Shown piece by piece: positions 16,896 to 24,872 of a DNA stretch of 64,000 bases. The notes under the pieces are model-generated. The model worked only from the letters and a program-made list of their open reading frames with translations, made no database searches and was not told the DNA's origin. The translations under genes and the position numbers were made by a program. Origin of the DNA: Pseudomonadota bacterium (GTDB taxonomy: Bacteria > Pseudomonadota > Alphaproteobacteria > Rhizobiales > Rhizobiaceae). The number at the start of each line of letters is the position of its first letter. Position 1 is the stretch's first letter. The DNA lies in contig JAEYDD010000053.1 of assembly GCA_023404095.1 (NCBI GenBank), positions 1 to 64,000 on the forward strand. The letters are read 5' to 3'.

Positions 16896-17810
16896 ATGTT
16901 CCGTCTCGCACATATTTCCGACATCCACCTGGGGCCCCTCCCCGCCCTGTCCGTTCTGGAACTGGCCTCGAAACGGATAACCGGCTTCGTCAACTGGCAT
17001 CGAAACCGTAGGCGCCACCTGTTCGCAAACACGCTGGATCTTGTGACCGAAGATATCGAGCGCCGCGATCCGGATCATCTTGCGATCACCGGCGACCTCG
17101 TCAATCTCGCGGCCAAAATCGAGATAGACACCGTTGCCCGCTGGCTTGCCGTTGTCGGCAAGCCCGAAAACGTCTCCGTCGTGCCCGGAAACCACGACGC
17201 CTATGTGCCCGGCGCCTACGAGCGATCCACGCAGAGCTGGTACCCCTACATGCGCGGCGACGACGCGCCCATGGCCTGGACAGAAGACCGGCATGTGTTT
17301 CCCTATCTGCGCGTTCGCGACAATGTCGCACTGATCGGCTGTTCGACGGCGGTCGCCACGCCCCCTTTCGCCGCCAGCGGCTATTTCGGCAGGCGGCAGG
17401 CGCGCGAGACCGTCAATATCCTGCGCGCCGCAGGCGAAGCCGGCCTGTTCCGCGTCGTCATGATCCATCACCCGCCGATTCACGGGGCCACCTCCTTCCA
17501 CAAACGCATGATCGGCATTCGCCGCTTTGCCGCAACGATATCGGCCGGCGGCGCCGAGCTGGTCCTGCACGGGCACACCCACCTCAACACCGTGCACTGG
17601 CTGAAGAGCCCCGCGGCTCCCGTACCGGTCGTCGGCATCTCCTCCGCCTCGCAGGGCCCGGGCGGCCACAAGCCGTCGGCAGGATACAACATCTTCTCGA
17701 TTTCTGGTGGGCCGGGGCGCTGGAACATGATGCGCGAACGCTACGAAATCGACCAGTTCGGCACCGATATCGTGCTGGCCGAGACCACGCGGTTCTCGAC
17801 TGCGGAATAA
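16896..17810 (+). CDS. Calcineurin-like metallophosphoesterase
   Basis: A 304-residue dinuclear-metal phosphoesterase. The metal-binding blocks are in order: DIHLG near 9-13, GDLVN near 66-70, GNHD near 103-106, an HHPP motif near 194-197, and HGHTH near 231-235. This is the complete set for an active enzyme of the CpdA/3',5'-cAMP phosphodiesterase-like group. The physiological substrate cannot be told. ATG 16896 puts the first metal ligand close to the N-terminus as in homologues; a TTG nine bases upstream is the alternative. No membrane segment. Confidence 0.87.
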   Translation: MFRLAHISDIHLGPLPALSVLELASKRITGFVNWHRNRRRHLFANTLDLVTEDIERRDPDHLAITGDLVNLAAKIEIDTVARWLAVVGKPENVSVVPGNHDAYVPGAYERSTQSWYPYMRGDDAPMAWTEDRHVFPYLRVRDNVALIGCSTAVATPPFAASGYFGRRQARETVNILRAAGEAGLFRVVMIHHPPIHGATSFHKRMIGIRRFAATISAGGAELVLHGHTHLNTVHWLKSPAAPVPVVGISSASQGPGGHKPSAGYNIFSISGGPGRWNMMRERYEIDQFGTDIVLAETTRFSTAE

Positions 17811-17915
17811 ATCGCGAGGCGGCAGCGTCCAACAGGAGAATGCGTTTCCGTCGCCGGATGCCGGGCGGGAACGTCTTCTTCCGATCGGCAACTTCTCGTG
17901 GAAGGAACGCTCCTC

Positions 17916-18515
17916 ATGCCCGCCAAGCCCGCCACCCGTATGCCCCTTGCGGCAGCCCTGCTTTTGGCGTTCACGCCGATCGGCCAGGCATTCGCAGCAG
18001 ACAGCGGCTCCGGCTCGCCGCCCACGCCCACACAGACGACGACCGCCTGCAGCAATGGCAAGATCTGGAGTGCGGCGCGCAAGATGTGCCTGACGCCGGA
18101 ACAGATCAAGTCCGAGGAGAAAAAGAAGGGCTCGCAGAAGAAGAGCGAGCTGACGCCCGATGACATCCTCTATGAGGCCGCCCGCGAGTTCGCCTATTCG
18201 GGCCAATACCAGCACGCCCTTGAAACGCTGAAGGCGACGGAGAACCAGCGCGACCCGCGGATCCTCAACTATTACGGCTTCACCTATCGCAAGCTCGGCG
18301 ACATGGACACCGCCATGTCCTACTACCGCCGCGCGCTGCAGGCCGACGAGAACTACATCCTCGCGCGCTCCTACATGGGACAGGCCCTGATCCAGCAGGG
18401 CGACATCGAAGGCGCCCGCGTCCAGCTCGTGGAGATCAGGGACCGCGGCGGCGAAGGCACCTGGGCCTATCGCGCCCTTCTGCAAGCCCTTGGCGGCGAA
18501 CGCAGCCGATATTGA
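17916..18515 (+). CDS. Periplasmic tetratricopeptide-repeat protein
   Basis: A 199-residue protein with a signal peptide (MPAKPATRMPLAAALLLAFT, cleavage near AFA-AD). A low-complexity stretch and a Cys pair region (TTACSNGKIWSAARKMC) follow, then a lysine-rich linker and two or three TPR units (SGQYQHALETLKATENQRDP, YYGFTYRKLGDMDTAMSYY, SYMGQALIQQGDIEGARVQL). TPRs mediate protein contacts, so it is likely an adaptor. ATG 17916 is selected because the signal peptide starts there; GTG 17898 is possible. A strong terminator at 18541 follows. Confidence 0.82.
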   Translation: MPAKPATRMPLAAALLLAFTPIGQAFAADSGSGSPPTPTQTTTACSNGKIWSAARKMCLTPEQIKSEEKKKGSQKKSELTPDDILYEAAREFAYSGQYQHALETLKATENQRDPRILNYYGFTYRKLGDMDTAMSYYRRALQADENYILARSYMGQALIQQGDIEGARVQLVEIRDRGGEGTWAYRALLQALGGERSRY

Positions 18516-18540
18516 CCGCAAGCGTCGAAAAAAGTCGTCC

Positions 18541-18568
18541 GGGCCGGCGTGCAAGCGCCGGTCCTTTT
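18541..18568 (+). terminator. Intrinsic terminator after the TPR gene
   Basis: A nine-pair stem (18541-18549 with 18556-18564, one G-U pair) and a 6-base loop are followed by TTTT. It sits 26 bp after the TPR stop. Confidence 0.75.
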
Positions 18569-18731
18569 GCTATCATGCGTCAGGGCTGGGCTGGAACGAG
18601 AGCGGAAGGCACCGAAGTTCCCTGCGCAGATCCCGCGCTTGCACAGGAGCGCGCAAATGTTCCATACCTGTGCGTCGAGCCCCGCAGAGTGCGAATACCG
18701 ATCCGATCTCGAACGTTCCCTTGGGGAAGCA

Positions 18732-19250
18732 ATGCGTCCGACGGCAGAAACAGACGAATTCCGGCGTGAACTGGTTGGACTTCTGCCGAAGCTGCGCCGT
18801 TTTGCGATGACTTTGACCAGAAATGCCAGCGATGCAGACGATCTCGTCCAGGAAGCCTGTGAACGCGCGATCACCCGCAGCCACCTCTGGAACGGAGAGG
18901 GACGGCTGGAGAGCTGGATTTATGCCATGACGCGCAACCTCTGGGTGGACGAGGTCCGAAAGCGCAAGGTCCGCACGGGTTCGGGTACCGTCGATTTCGC
19001 CGAACAGGACGATCTCCACATCGAAGCGTCGGCAGACAAGGCCGTCTACGCCAAGCAGTTGCACAAGTTGATCATGACCATGCCGGAGGGCCTCTCCAGC
19101 GTGTTTCTTCTCGTGAACGTGGAAGGGCACAGCTATCGCGAGGCCGCCGACATTCTCGGCATCCCGATCGGAACCGTGATGAGCAGGTTGTCGACCGCCC
19201 GTATAAGACTGGCCGCGATGATATCCGAACAGACAGAGAGAAGGACCTGA
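18732..19250 (+). CDS. ECF-family RNA polymerase sigma factor
   Basis: A 172-residue group IV sigma factor. Region 2 is seen in LLPKLRRFAMTLTRNASDADDLVQEACERA and WIYAMTRNLWVDEVRKRK (about 15-75). Region 4 is seen in MPEGLSSVFLLVNVEGHSYREAADILGIPIGTVMSRLSTAR (about 119-159), including the helix-turn-helix. A GGGAAG site precedes ATG 18732; the frame is open further upstream, but that part does not look like sigma sequence. The next gene, 3 bp downstream, encodes a membrane anti-sigma factor, so activity is probably controlled by release from it. The signal and regulon are unknown. Confidence 0.9.
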   Translation: MRPTAETDEFRRELVGLLPKLRRFAMTLTRNASDADDLVQEACERAITRSHLWNGEGRLESWIYAMTRNLWVDEVRKRKVRTGSGTVDFAEQDDLHIEASADKAVYAKQLHKLIMTMPEGLSSVFLLVNVEGHSYREAADILGIPIGTVMSRLSTARIRLAAMISEQTERRT

Positions 19251-19253
19251 GCT

Positions 19254-20093
19254 TTGGAAAGCACGCAGGGTCTCCCGTTGGAAGTGCGCTTGTCGGCCTA
19301 TCTGGACGGACAACTGAGCCACACCGAAATCCGGGAAATCGACGTCATGCTGGCGCGCGACGAAAAGGCGCGGACGCTCTTCAACCGACTGAAGCTCGGC
19401 AGTGACCTCGGCCGCAAGGCCTTTGAGGACATGCTGCACGAACCCGTCCCGCTGGACCTCGTCCGGAGCATCAAGCAGGCCTCGGCTGAGGCCGGCCACG
19501 ACCGCGCACGTTCCCCCCTGTCGCCACCCTCCAAGGAGCCGCCGGCCAAGGACAGGCTATGGCGGCTGGCGGGCGCCGGGCTCGCCCTGCTCGCGGCCGG
19601 CATCGGTGCCGGCTACATCGCCGCCGCGTGGCAGAACCCCGTTGCCCCACCGGTCCATATTGCCGTGGCACGCAACTGGCTGGACGACGTCGCCGACTAC
19701 CACCGGCTCTATGCGCGCCAGTCCCGCCACCTCGTCGAGGTGCCCGCTTCCGAGAGCCAGCACATCACGCAATGGCTGACGACCGCGGTTGGTGTCGACT
19801 TCTCGATACCGGACCTGAGCGAGAAGGGCCTGACCTTCGAGGGTGCGCGCCTCCTCGTCGCCGGCAGCATGCCGACGGCACAGCTCATATACCGCGACCA
19901 GGACGGCGAGATCTTCGCCGTCTGTTTCCAGAAAAGCGAGCCCGTGCCGGAAATGACGGAGATGACCGACAGCATCCGCGACGACCTCGGCCTCGTTTCC
20001 TGGCAACGGGGCGCAGGCGCCTTCGTCGTCATCGGCCCCTCTTCTGACCCTCAGTTGGACGCGATCGCCACGACCGTCGCCGAGACGATCTGA
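19254..20093 (+). CDS. Transmembrane anti-sigma factor
   Basis: A 279-residue partner of the ECF sigma factor. The N-terminal cytoplasmic domain (LSAYLDGQLSHTEIREIDVMLARDEKA, about 11-37) fits anti-sigma factors. A proline-rich linker follows, then one membrane helix near 103-123 (LAGAGLALLAAGIGAGYIAA) and a periplasmic sensor of about 150 residues. No zinc-binding HxxxCxxC (ZAS) motif is present. The start codon is TTG at 19254, 3 bp after the sigma stop, which suggests coupled, low-level translation. The stimulus is unknown. Confidence 0.85.
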   Translation: MESTQGLPLEVRLSAYLDGQLSHTEIREIDVMLARDEKARTLFNRLKLGSDLGRKAFEDMLHEPVPLDLVRSIKQASAEAGHDRARSPLSPPSKEPPAKDRLWRLAGAGLALLAAGIGAGYIAAAWQNPVAPPVHIAVARNWLDDVADYHRLYARQSRHLVEVPASESQHITQWLTTAVGVDFSIPDLSEKGLTFEGARLLVAGSMPTAQLIYRDQDGEIFAVCFQKSEPVPEMTEMTDSIRDDLGLVSWQRGAGAFVVIGPSSDPQLDAIATTVAETI

Positions 20094-20132
20094 CGCGCAG
20101 CTGCAACACACCTTATCGACACCCTCTGAACG

Positions 20133-20164
20133 CAAAAACGCCGCCCCGGCGTGCGGAGCGGCGT
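20133..20164 (-). terminator. leuA terminator
   Basis: ACGCCGC (20138-20144) pairs with GCGGCGT (20158-20164). Read on the minus strand, the hairpin ends in TTTTT and lies 24 bp after the leuA stop at 20188. It also faces the anti-sigma gene. Confidence 0.7.
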
Positions 20165-20187
20165 CAAATTTTCACCGGTCGGCTATA

Positions 20188-21897
20188 TCACCGGCCTGCT
20201 TCTTCCAGCACCCGGTTGGCCGCCGAGACGATCGCCTCCAGCGAGGCGGTCACGATGTTGGTGTTCATACCGACGCCGAAGAGCTTTCCGCCGGGATGGG
20301 CGATCTCGACATAGGCGATCGCCGCCGCATTCGAACCCTTCTGGAGCGAGTGTTCGGAATAGTCGACCACGGACATCTCGATGCCGGTATAGATCGAGAG
20401 CGCATGGATGAAGCCGTCGATCGGCCCGGTTCCCTGCCCCTCGATCCGCTTCGTTTCTCCGCGATCGGTGATCTCGGCCGCAACGATGCGCACGCCCTTA
20501 TGCGCGGTGTCGGGATAGGTGTGATGGTCGACGAAGCGCAGGCGCGCATCCGGCTGGCTCACGTAGCGCTCGACGAAGCGCTCGTAGATGCGCTGCGAAG
20601 GCAGTTCCACACCCTTTTCGTCAGTGATGCGCTGGATGTCCTCGCGGAACTCGACCTGCAGGTTGCGCGGCAGGTTGATGCCGTGATCCTGCTGCAGGAT
20701 GTAGGCGATGCCACCCTTGCCCGACTGTGAATTGATGCGGATGATCGCCTCGTAGGTACGTCCGACATCCTGCGGATCGATTGGCAGGTAAGGCACCTCC
20801 CACAGCGGCTTGTTGGCGGTCTTGATCGCCTTCATGCCCTTGTTGATCGCATCCTGGTGCGAGCCCGAGAAAGCGGTGTAGACCAGCTCGCCGACGTAAG
20901 GGTGGCGTTCGGGAATGACCATCTCGTTGGCGTATTCGTAGACCGCCTTGATGCGCTCGATGTCGCTGCAGTCGAGCCCGGGATCGACGCCCTGGGTATA
21001 CATGTTCAGCGCCAGCGTCACGACGTCCACATTGCCGGTGCGCTCGCCGTTGCCGAACAGCGTGCCTTCGACGCGGTCCGCGCCCGCCATCAGGCCGAGC
21101 TCGGTCGCAGCGATGCCGGTGCCGCGGTCGTTGTGCGGGTGCAGCGATATGATCAGGTTTTCGCGGTTGTCGAGCTTGCGGCACATCCATTCGATCTGGT
21201 CGGCATAGACGTTCGGCGTCGCCATCTCGACGGTCGACGGCAGGTTGATGATCAGCTTGTTCTCCGCCGTCGGCCGCACGATCTCGGTGACCGCGTTGCA
21301 GATTTCCAGCGCCACCTCGAGCTCGGTACCGGTGAAGCTCTCCGGCGAGTACTCGAAGCGGTAGTCGCCGCCGGCCTTCGCAGCCATGTCGGTGATCATC
21401 TTGGCTGCGTCGGTGGCGATCTGCTTGATGCCGGCCACGTCCTTGGCGAACACGACACGGCGCTGCAACTCGCTGGTCGAGTTGTAGAAATGGATGATTG
21501 GCCGCTTCGCGCCCTCGAGCGCCTCGAAGGTGCGGGTGATCAGCTCCGGCCGGCACTGGACAAGCACCTGCAACGAGACGTCGTGGGGGACGTTGCCCTG
21601 CTCGACGCACCAGCGGGCGAAGTCGAAGTCCGTCTGCGATGCGGACGGAAAGCCGATCTCGATTTCCTTGAAGTTCATGTCCAGCAGGAGCTGGAACATG
21701 CGTGCCTTGCGGTCATGGCCCATCGGGTTGACGAGCGACTGGTTGCCGTCGCGCAGGTCCACCGAACACCAGATCGGCGCCTTGTCGATGGTCTTGCCGG
21801 GCCAGGTGCGGTCAGGAATGTTGACCTGCGGATAGGGCTGGTATTTCACGGCGGCGTTGCTCATGCCGCTCTTACGGGTGTCGATAGTGGTGCTCAT
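20188..21897 (-). CDS. leuA: 2-isopropylmalate synthase
   Basis: First committed enzyme of leucine synthesis: condenses acetyl-CoA with 2-ketoisovalerate. The 569-residue protein is the long LeuA type. Key segments are APIWCSVDLRDGNQSL (about 40-55, with the metal-binding RDGNQ), LHPHNDRGTG (the HxHND metal and base motif, about 245-254) and LFGNGERTGNVD. The C-terminal regulatory domain carries GQGTGPIDGFIHAL, used in leucine feedback control. The start at 21897 (MSTTIDTRKSGM) is supported by homologue-like sequence from there. Upstream lies a Leu-rich leader ORF and alternative hairpins, so transcription is probably under ribosome-mediated attenuation by leucyl-tRNA. Confidence 0.95.
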   Translation of the reverse strand: MSTTIDTRKSGMSNAAVKYQPYPQVNIPDRTWPGKTIDKAPIWCSVDLRDGNQSLVNPMGHDRKARMFQLLLDMNFKEIEIGFPSASQTDFDFARWCVEQGNVPHDVSLQVLVQCRPELITRTFEALEGAKRPIIHFYNSTSELQRRVVFAKDVAGIKQIATDAAKMITDMAAKAGGDYRFEYSPESFTGTELEVALEICNAVTEIVRPTAENKLIINLPSTVEMATPNVYADQIEWMCRKLDNRENLIISLHPHNDRGTGIAATELGLMAGADRVEGTLFGNGERTGNVDVVTLALNMYTQGVDPGLDCSDIERIKAVYEYANEMVIPERHPYVGELVYTAFSGSHQDAINKGMKAIKTANKPLWEVPYLPIDPQDVGRTYEAIIRINSQSGKGGIAYILQQDHGINLPRNLQVEFREDIQRITDEKGVELPSQRIYERFVERYVSQPDARLRFVDHHTYPDTAHKGVRIVAAEITDRGETKRIEGQGTGPIDGFIHALSIYTGIEMSVVDYSEHSLQKGSNAAAIAYVEIAHPGGKLFGVGMNTNIVTASLEAIVSAANRVLEEAGR

Positions 21898-22017
21898 GTG
21901 CCTGTCTCTTCTCGTCCCGGCTCTCGCATGCAGCCTCATAGCGGATCGAAGCTCGCTTGGCGACGGCGAAAGCAGCCCTTGATCGGGCGGTCGGGAAATT
22001 TACGATAGGGGTAATGC

Positions 22018-22079
22018 GAGGAGCACTTGTGCCGGCGGGCTTTTCGGCCGCCGGGCGCTCCTCAAAGGACCCGGCAACC
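22018..22079 (-). promoter_or_regulatory. leuA leader alternative hairpins (putative attenuator)
   Basis: On the minus strand, just after the leader-peptide Leu codons, GCCGGG (about 22079-22074) can pair with the following CCCGGC. That same segment can instead pair as CCGGCGG with CCGCCGG. The second option is extended by GAGGAGC/GCTCCTC outer arms (22057-22063 with 22018-22024). These are mutually exclusive structures like antiterminator/terminator pairs. No U-run follows the second hairpin, so the termination mechanism is uncertain. Confidence 0.5.
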
Positions 22080-22187
22080 GCGCGTAAGGCCGAGAAGAAG
22101 GAGCGAGGTGAAGCTGCGCGCACGGTCACGCGCGGCCTGACGGCTGCGTGATATGCGTGCGACGATATGGCTTGCGCTCCTGGACAT
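22062..22187 (-). CDS. leuA leader peptide, 41 aa
   Basis: A short open frame on the minus strand, ATG at 22187 and TGA at 22062-22064, upstream of leuA. It encodes 41 residues beginning MSRSASHIVARISRSRQ. Near the end it contains four consecutive leucines, SLLLLGLTRGCRVL, with six Leu codons in the last 13 sense codons (CTC CTT CTT CTC, then CTT and CTT). Such a Leu run right before alternative hairpins is the hallmark of a leucine attenuator leader. Stalling at the Leu codons when leucyl-tRNA is scarce would favour leuA expression. Start codon choice is uncertain; the Leu-rich end is the firm part. Confidence 0.65.
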   Translation of the reverse strand: MSRSASHIVARISRSRQAARDRARSFTSLLLLGLTRGCRVL

Positions 22188-22311
22188 GGCCGGCTTATAG
22201 CCGCGAACCCGCAGGGGCGCAAGTCGCGGCAAGATGATTTGTGAAAACCGCAGGCCGGGGATAGTCTTTGCCGATGGCGCCGATCGGCAGCCGCCGCAAG
22301 GGAAAGAAACG

Positions 22312-22512
22312 ATGAAGGTGCGCTACGCTATGCTGGCGATCCTGGCCGTGCTATCGGTCGGCTGTCAGTCGAATCCGCCGAGCCAGAAGACGCTCGACGC
22401 GACCAACTACTGCTTCCGTCGCTTCGGAGGCGCCTCAAACACCAACTACGACAGCTGCGTCTATGCCCGCCAGATGGGCATGGAGGTCACACCTGCGACG
22501 GCCGGCTGGTAG
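22312..22512 (+). CDS. Small lipoprotein, 66 aa
   Basis: A 66-residue precursor with an N-terminal hydrophobic helix and lipobox (MKVRYAMLAILAVLSVGC), so Cys18 is likely lipidated. The short mature part has further cysteines (NYCFRRFGG and YDSCVYAR) and no known domain. A GGGAAAG site lies about 8 bases before ATG 22312. A near-perfect terminator follows at 22554. Function unknown. Confidence 0.7.
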   Translation: MKVRYAMLAILAVLSVGCQSNPPSQKTLDATNYCFRRFGGASNTNYDSCVYARQMGMEVTPATAGW

Positions 22513-22553
22513 CACCAAGCGGTCAGCGATTCTCAGTAGTCTCCCGGAACGGC

Positions 22554-22583
22554 AAGGCCCTCCCGCTGTCACGGGAGGGCCTT
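22554..22583. terminator. Strong bidirectional terminator
   Basis: AAGGCCCTCCCG (22554-22565) and CGGGAGGGCCTT (22572-22583) form a 12-bp perfect stem with a 6-base loop, between the lipoprotein gene (+) and clpP paralogue (-). Confidence 0.8.
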
Positions 22584-22696
22584 CGTGATGTTTCGCCTGA
22601 GGCCTGCTCACCGGGGGCTGGTGTCCCAGAGCCCGGCGGCCGGCATCGTCACCCCGCGCCTGGTTGACCTGAGCATGGGCGCCCTGGGCACGAAGC

Positions 22697-23275
22697 TCAG
22701 ATATCGGCCTGCGACGTGACGATCCGCGAGACGAGACCGTATTCGATCGCGTCCTTGGCCGACAGCCAGTAGTCGCGATCGGTGTCCTTGGCGATCTTCT
22801 CGATCGGCTGGCCGGTGGCGTCGGCGAAGATCTTGTTCAGGCGCTCGTTCATCTTGATGATCTCGCGTGCCTGGATTTCGATGTCCGATGCCATGCCGCG
22901 CGTGCCGCCCGACGGTTGGTGCAGCAAAAAGCGCGTGTTCGGCAGGCAGATCCGCCGCTCCTTGGGAGCTGCGACATAGATCAGCGCGCCCGCCGAGGCG
23001 ACCCAGCCCGTGCCGATCATCCACACCTTCGGCTTGATGAACTTGATCATGTCGTGGATGCTGTCGCCGGATTCGACGTGGCCACCTGGCGAATTGACGA
23101 AGATGCGGATGTCCTCGTCGCTGGCGGCGGCGAGCGCCACGAGCTGCGAATTGACCTTCTGCGCCAGTTCCTGGTTGATGCCGCCATAGATGAAGATCGA
23201 GCGCGACTTGAACAGGTTCGCCTCGGTTTCCTTGCCGAGCGGCAGCTCGGTCTTCTTGTCTTCTTCGTCGCTCAT
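22697..23275 (-). CDS. ClpP-family serine protease (atypical paralogue)
   Basis: A 192-residue ClpP-like peptidase. The catalytic triad is intact: Ser in GWVASAGALI (about 97-106), His in FLLHQPSGG (about 124-132) and Asp in KDTDRDYWLSA (about 168-178). Flanking sequence differs from the housekeeping ClpP: GWVAS instead of GMAAS/GQAAS, and a longer KERRICLPNTR. It therefore belongs to a divergent paralogue group known in alphaproteobacteria. No clpX or clpA neighbours it; the partner ATPase is unknown. Start at 23275 (MSDEEDKK); ATG 23281 is also in frame. Confidence 0.87.
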   Translation of the reverse strand: MSDEEDKKTELPLGKETEANLFKSRSIFIYGGINQELAQKVNSQLVALAAASDEDIRIFVNSPGGHVESGDSIHDMIKFIKPKVWMIGTGWVASAGALIYVAAPKERRICLPNTRFLLHQPSGGTRGMASDIEIQAREIIKMNERLNKIFADATGQPIEKIAKDTDRDYWLSAKDAIEYGLVSRIVTSQADI

Positions 23276-23534
23276 CGGCAACTCTCCGCCTGTTATCTTA
23301 TAGGTCTTGCCGCAGTCAGATAGTGCGACTCACGTGCCAAGACAATGCAACAAAACGCTAGCCGGGCGATAGAGGCGCCAAACGCCAACGGGAAAAAGGG
23401 TAAACGGCGGATCGGGCGCGGTCGGGCTTGCGCATCTTTACGTATGGACACGGCCGTTCTCGCCCCTAAGATGCCGGATGTATTGACGAAACGAACCGGC
23501 CGACTCCCACGGCCGGGTTTACTCTGGGGACATT

Positions 23535-24113
23535 ATGTTCAGACGCCTTCTGCTCGCGCTCGGCTTGACCGTCGCATCGGCCGCTCCGGCCTTCGCCCAC
23601 CTCAACCCGCAGGAACACGGTTCCTTCATGGCCGGGTTCTCCCATCCGCTGTTCGGCCTGGATCACATCCTCGTCATGGTCGCCGTCGGCCTGTGGGCGG
23701 CGCAGATCGGCGGAAGGGCGATGTGGGCGGTACCGGCGGCTTTCGTCGCGATGATGGCACTGGGCTTCGGCCTTGCCGTCGCGGGCGTCTCGCTGCCCTT
23801 CGTGGAGCCGGTGATCCTGGCTTCGGTCGTGACACTCGGACTGCTGGTCGCCATGGCCGTCCGCCTCGATCCTGCCACCTCCGCCGCGATCGTCGGCGTC
23901 TTCGCACTCTTCCACGGACACGCCCATGGCGGCGAGCTCGGCGTCGCCGGTGCACTGCCCTTTGCAACCGGCTTCGTGATCGCAACCGCGCTGCTGCATG
24001 TCGCCGGCATCGCGCTTGGCCTTGGTATCGCCCGGATCGCCGGCGGCCGGACCCTGACCCGCATTCTTGGCGCTGCCACAGCACTGGCAGGCGTTGCCCT
24101 CGCCTTCGGCTGA
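23535..24113 (+). CDS. HupE/UreJ family metal permease
   Basis: A 192-residue inner-membrane protein with a signal peptide (MFRRLLLALGLTVASAAPAFA) and about six membrane helices. The family motifs HPLFGLDHILVM (HX5DH, about 36-47) and FHGHAHGGE (about 119-127) supply metal-binding histidines. HupE and UreJ transport nickel, and relatives transport cobalt. No hydrogenase, urease or cobalamin gene lies nearby and no cobalamin riboswitch is seen in the 250-bp leader, so the metal cannot be assigned. Confidence 0.88.
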   Translation: MFRRLLLALGLTVASAAPAFAHLNPQEHGSFMAGFSHPLFGLDHILVMVAVGLWAAQIGGRAMWAVPAAFVAMMALGFGLAVAGVSLPFVEPVILASVVTLGLLVAMAVRLDPATSAAIVGVFALFHGHAHGGELGVAGALPFATGFVIATALLHVAGIALGLGIARIAGGRTLTRILGAATALAGVALAFG

Positions 24114-24240
24114 GCGCGCTGGTCTTTCATCGACGCTGCGGCCACCGCCGCAGCGTCGAGCCCCTCCCAACGCTTGCTGCCCGACACACGGTCTTGGTGC
24201 GTGGCGGCTTCACAAGCGCGAGATGAAGGCACTTAACGTT

Positions 24241-24269
24241 TTGAAATAAAGTATTTTTTAGAGTATACT
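24241..24269 (+). promoter_or_regulatory. Strong sigma-70-type promoter for the SPW gene
   Basis: TTGAAA (24241-24246), a 17-base spacer rich in A/T, and TATACT (24264-24269) are close to consensus. It lies about 60 bp before the SPW gene's ATG and stands out in this GC-rich window. Confidence 0.65.
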
Positions 24270-24328
24270 GAAATTACGCCACACAACCCTGTGCGGCGCG
24301 AAAATGCCTCAGCAACGGAGGTTGCAGC

Positions 24329-24682
24329 ATGAACATGATGTCTGGACGGAGAGGTCAGGATCTGGTCACTCTGATCCTGGCGTTTTGCCTGTTCATCTCT
24401 CCCTGGGTCGTCGGTTTCTCCGCCGACCTGACGCCAAGCTGGAACGCCTGGATCGCCGCCATCGTCCTCGGCGCCTGCGCGATCATGACGCTTTCCGCCT
24501 TCGCGGAATGGGAGGAATGGGTAAACATGGTGATCGGCCTGTGGCTGATCGCCTCGCCCTGGATGCTCGGCTTCATGGCCAATACGAACGCGATGTGGAC
24601 GCATGTCATCCTAGGTATCTGCACCGCCGCTCTGTCGGCATGGGCAGTCTGGGACTTCCGCCACCCGCATTCGCACGCCTGA
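24329..24682 (+). CDS. SPW repeat membrane protein
   Basis: A 117-residue integral membrane protein with two SPW repeats, ISPWVVGF (about 23-30) and ASPWMLGF (about 75-82). Each sits in a hydrophobic hairpin, giving about four membrane helices, and the protein ends in a His-rich tail (FRHPHSHA). A good ribosome binding site (CGGAGG) precedes the ATG. Function of the SPW family is unknown. The consensus-like promoter upstream suggests high basal expression. Confidence 0.85.
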   Translation: MNMMSGRRGQDLVTLILAFCLFISPWVVGFSADLTPSWNAWIAAIVLGACAIMTLSAFAEWEEWVNMVIGLWLIASPWMLGFMANTNAMWTHVILGICTAALSAWAVWDFRHPHSHA

Positions 24683-24872
24683 CGGCACCCGTCGGGCCGG
24701 AAACGGCCTGTCGGGAAATAACCGAGCAGGCGTTCCGGCCGAATGCGCCGAACGCCCCATGCCGGCGCCGCCCGCCGCAAACCGACGAGCGGCGCATTCT
24801 TTTGCCGGTCAATCCCCGCCCTGCGCTGCCAGATGTCCACCGCGGCCGCGCGCTTCGGCCTCTTTCGTAACG

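Noticed and set aside
16884..18554. A 556-codon minus-strand frame opposite the metallophosphoesterase and TPR genes
   Set aside because: Low-complexity composition, no ribosome binding site, and full overlap with two genes carrying clear motifs.
23276..23534. Cobalamin or nickel riboswitch before the HupE/UreJ gene
   Set aside because: I looked for conserved B12-box and NiCo-type elements and found none.
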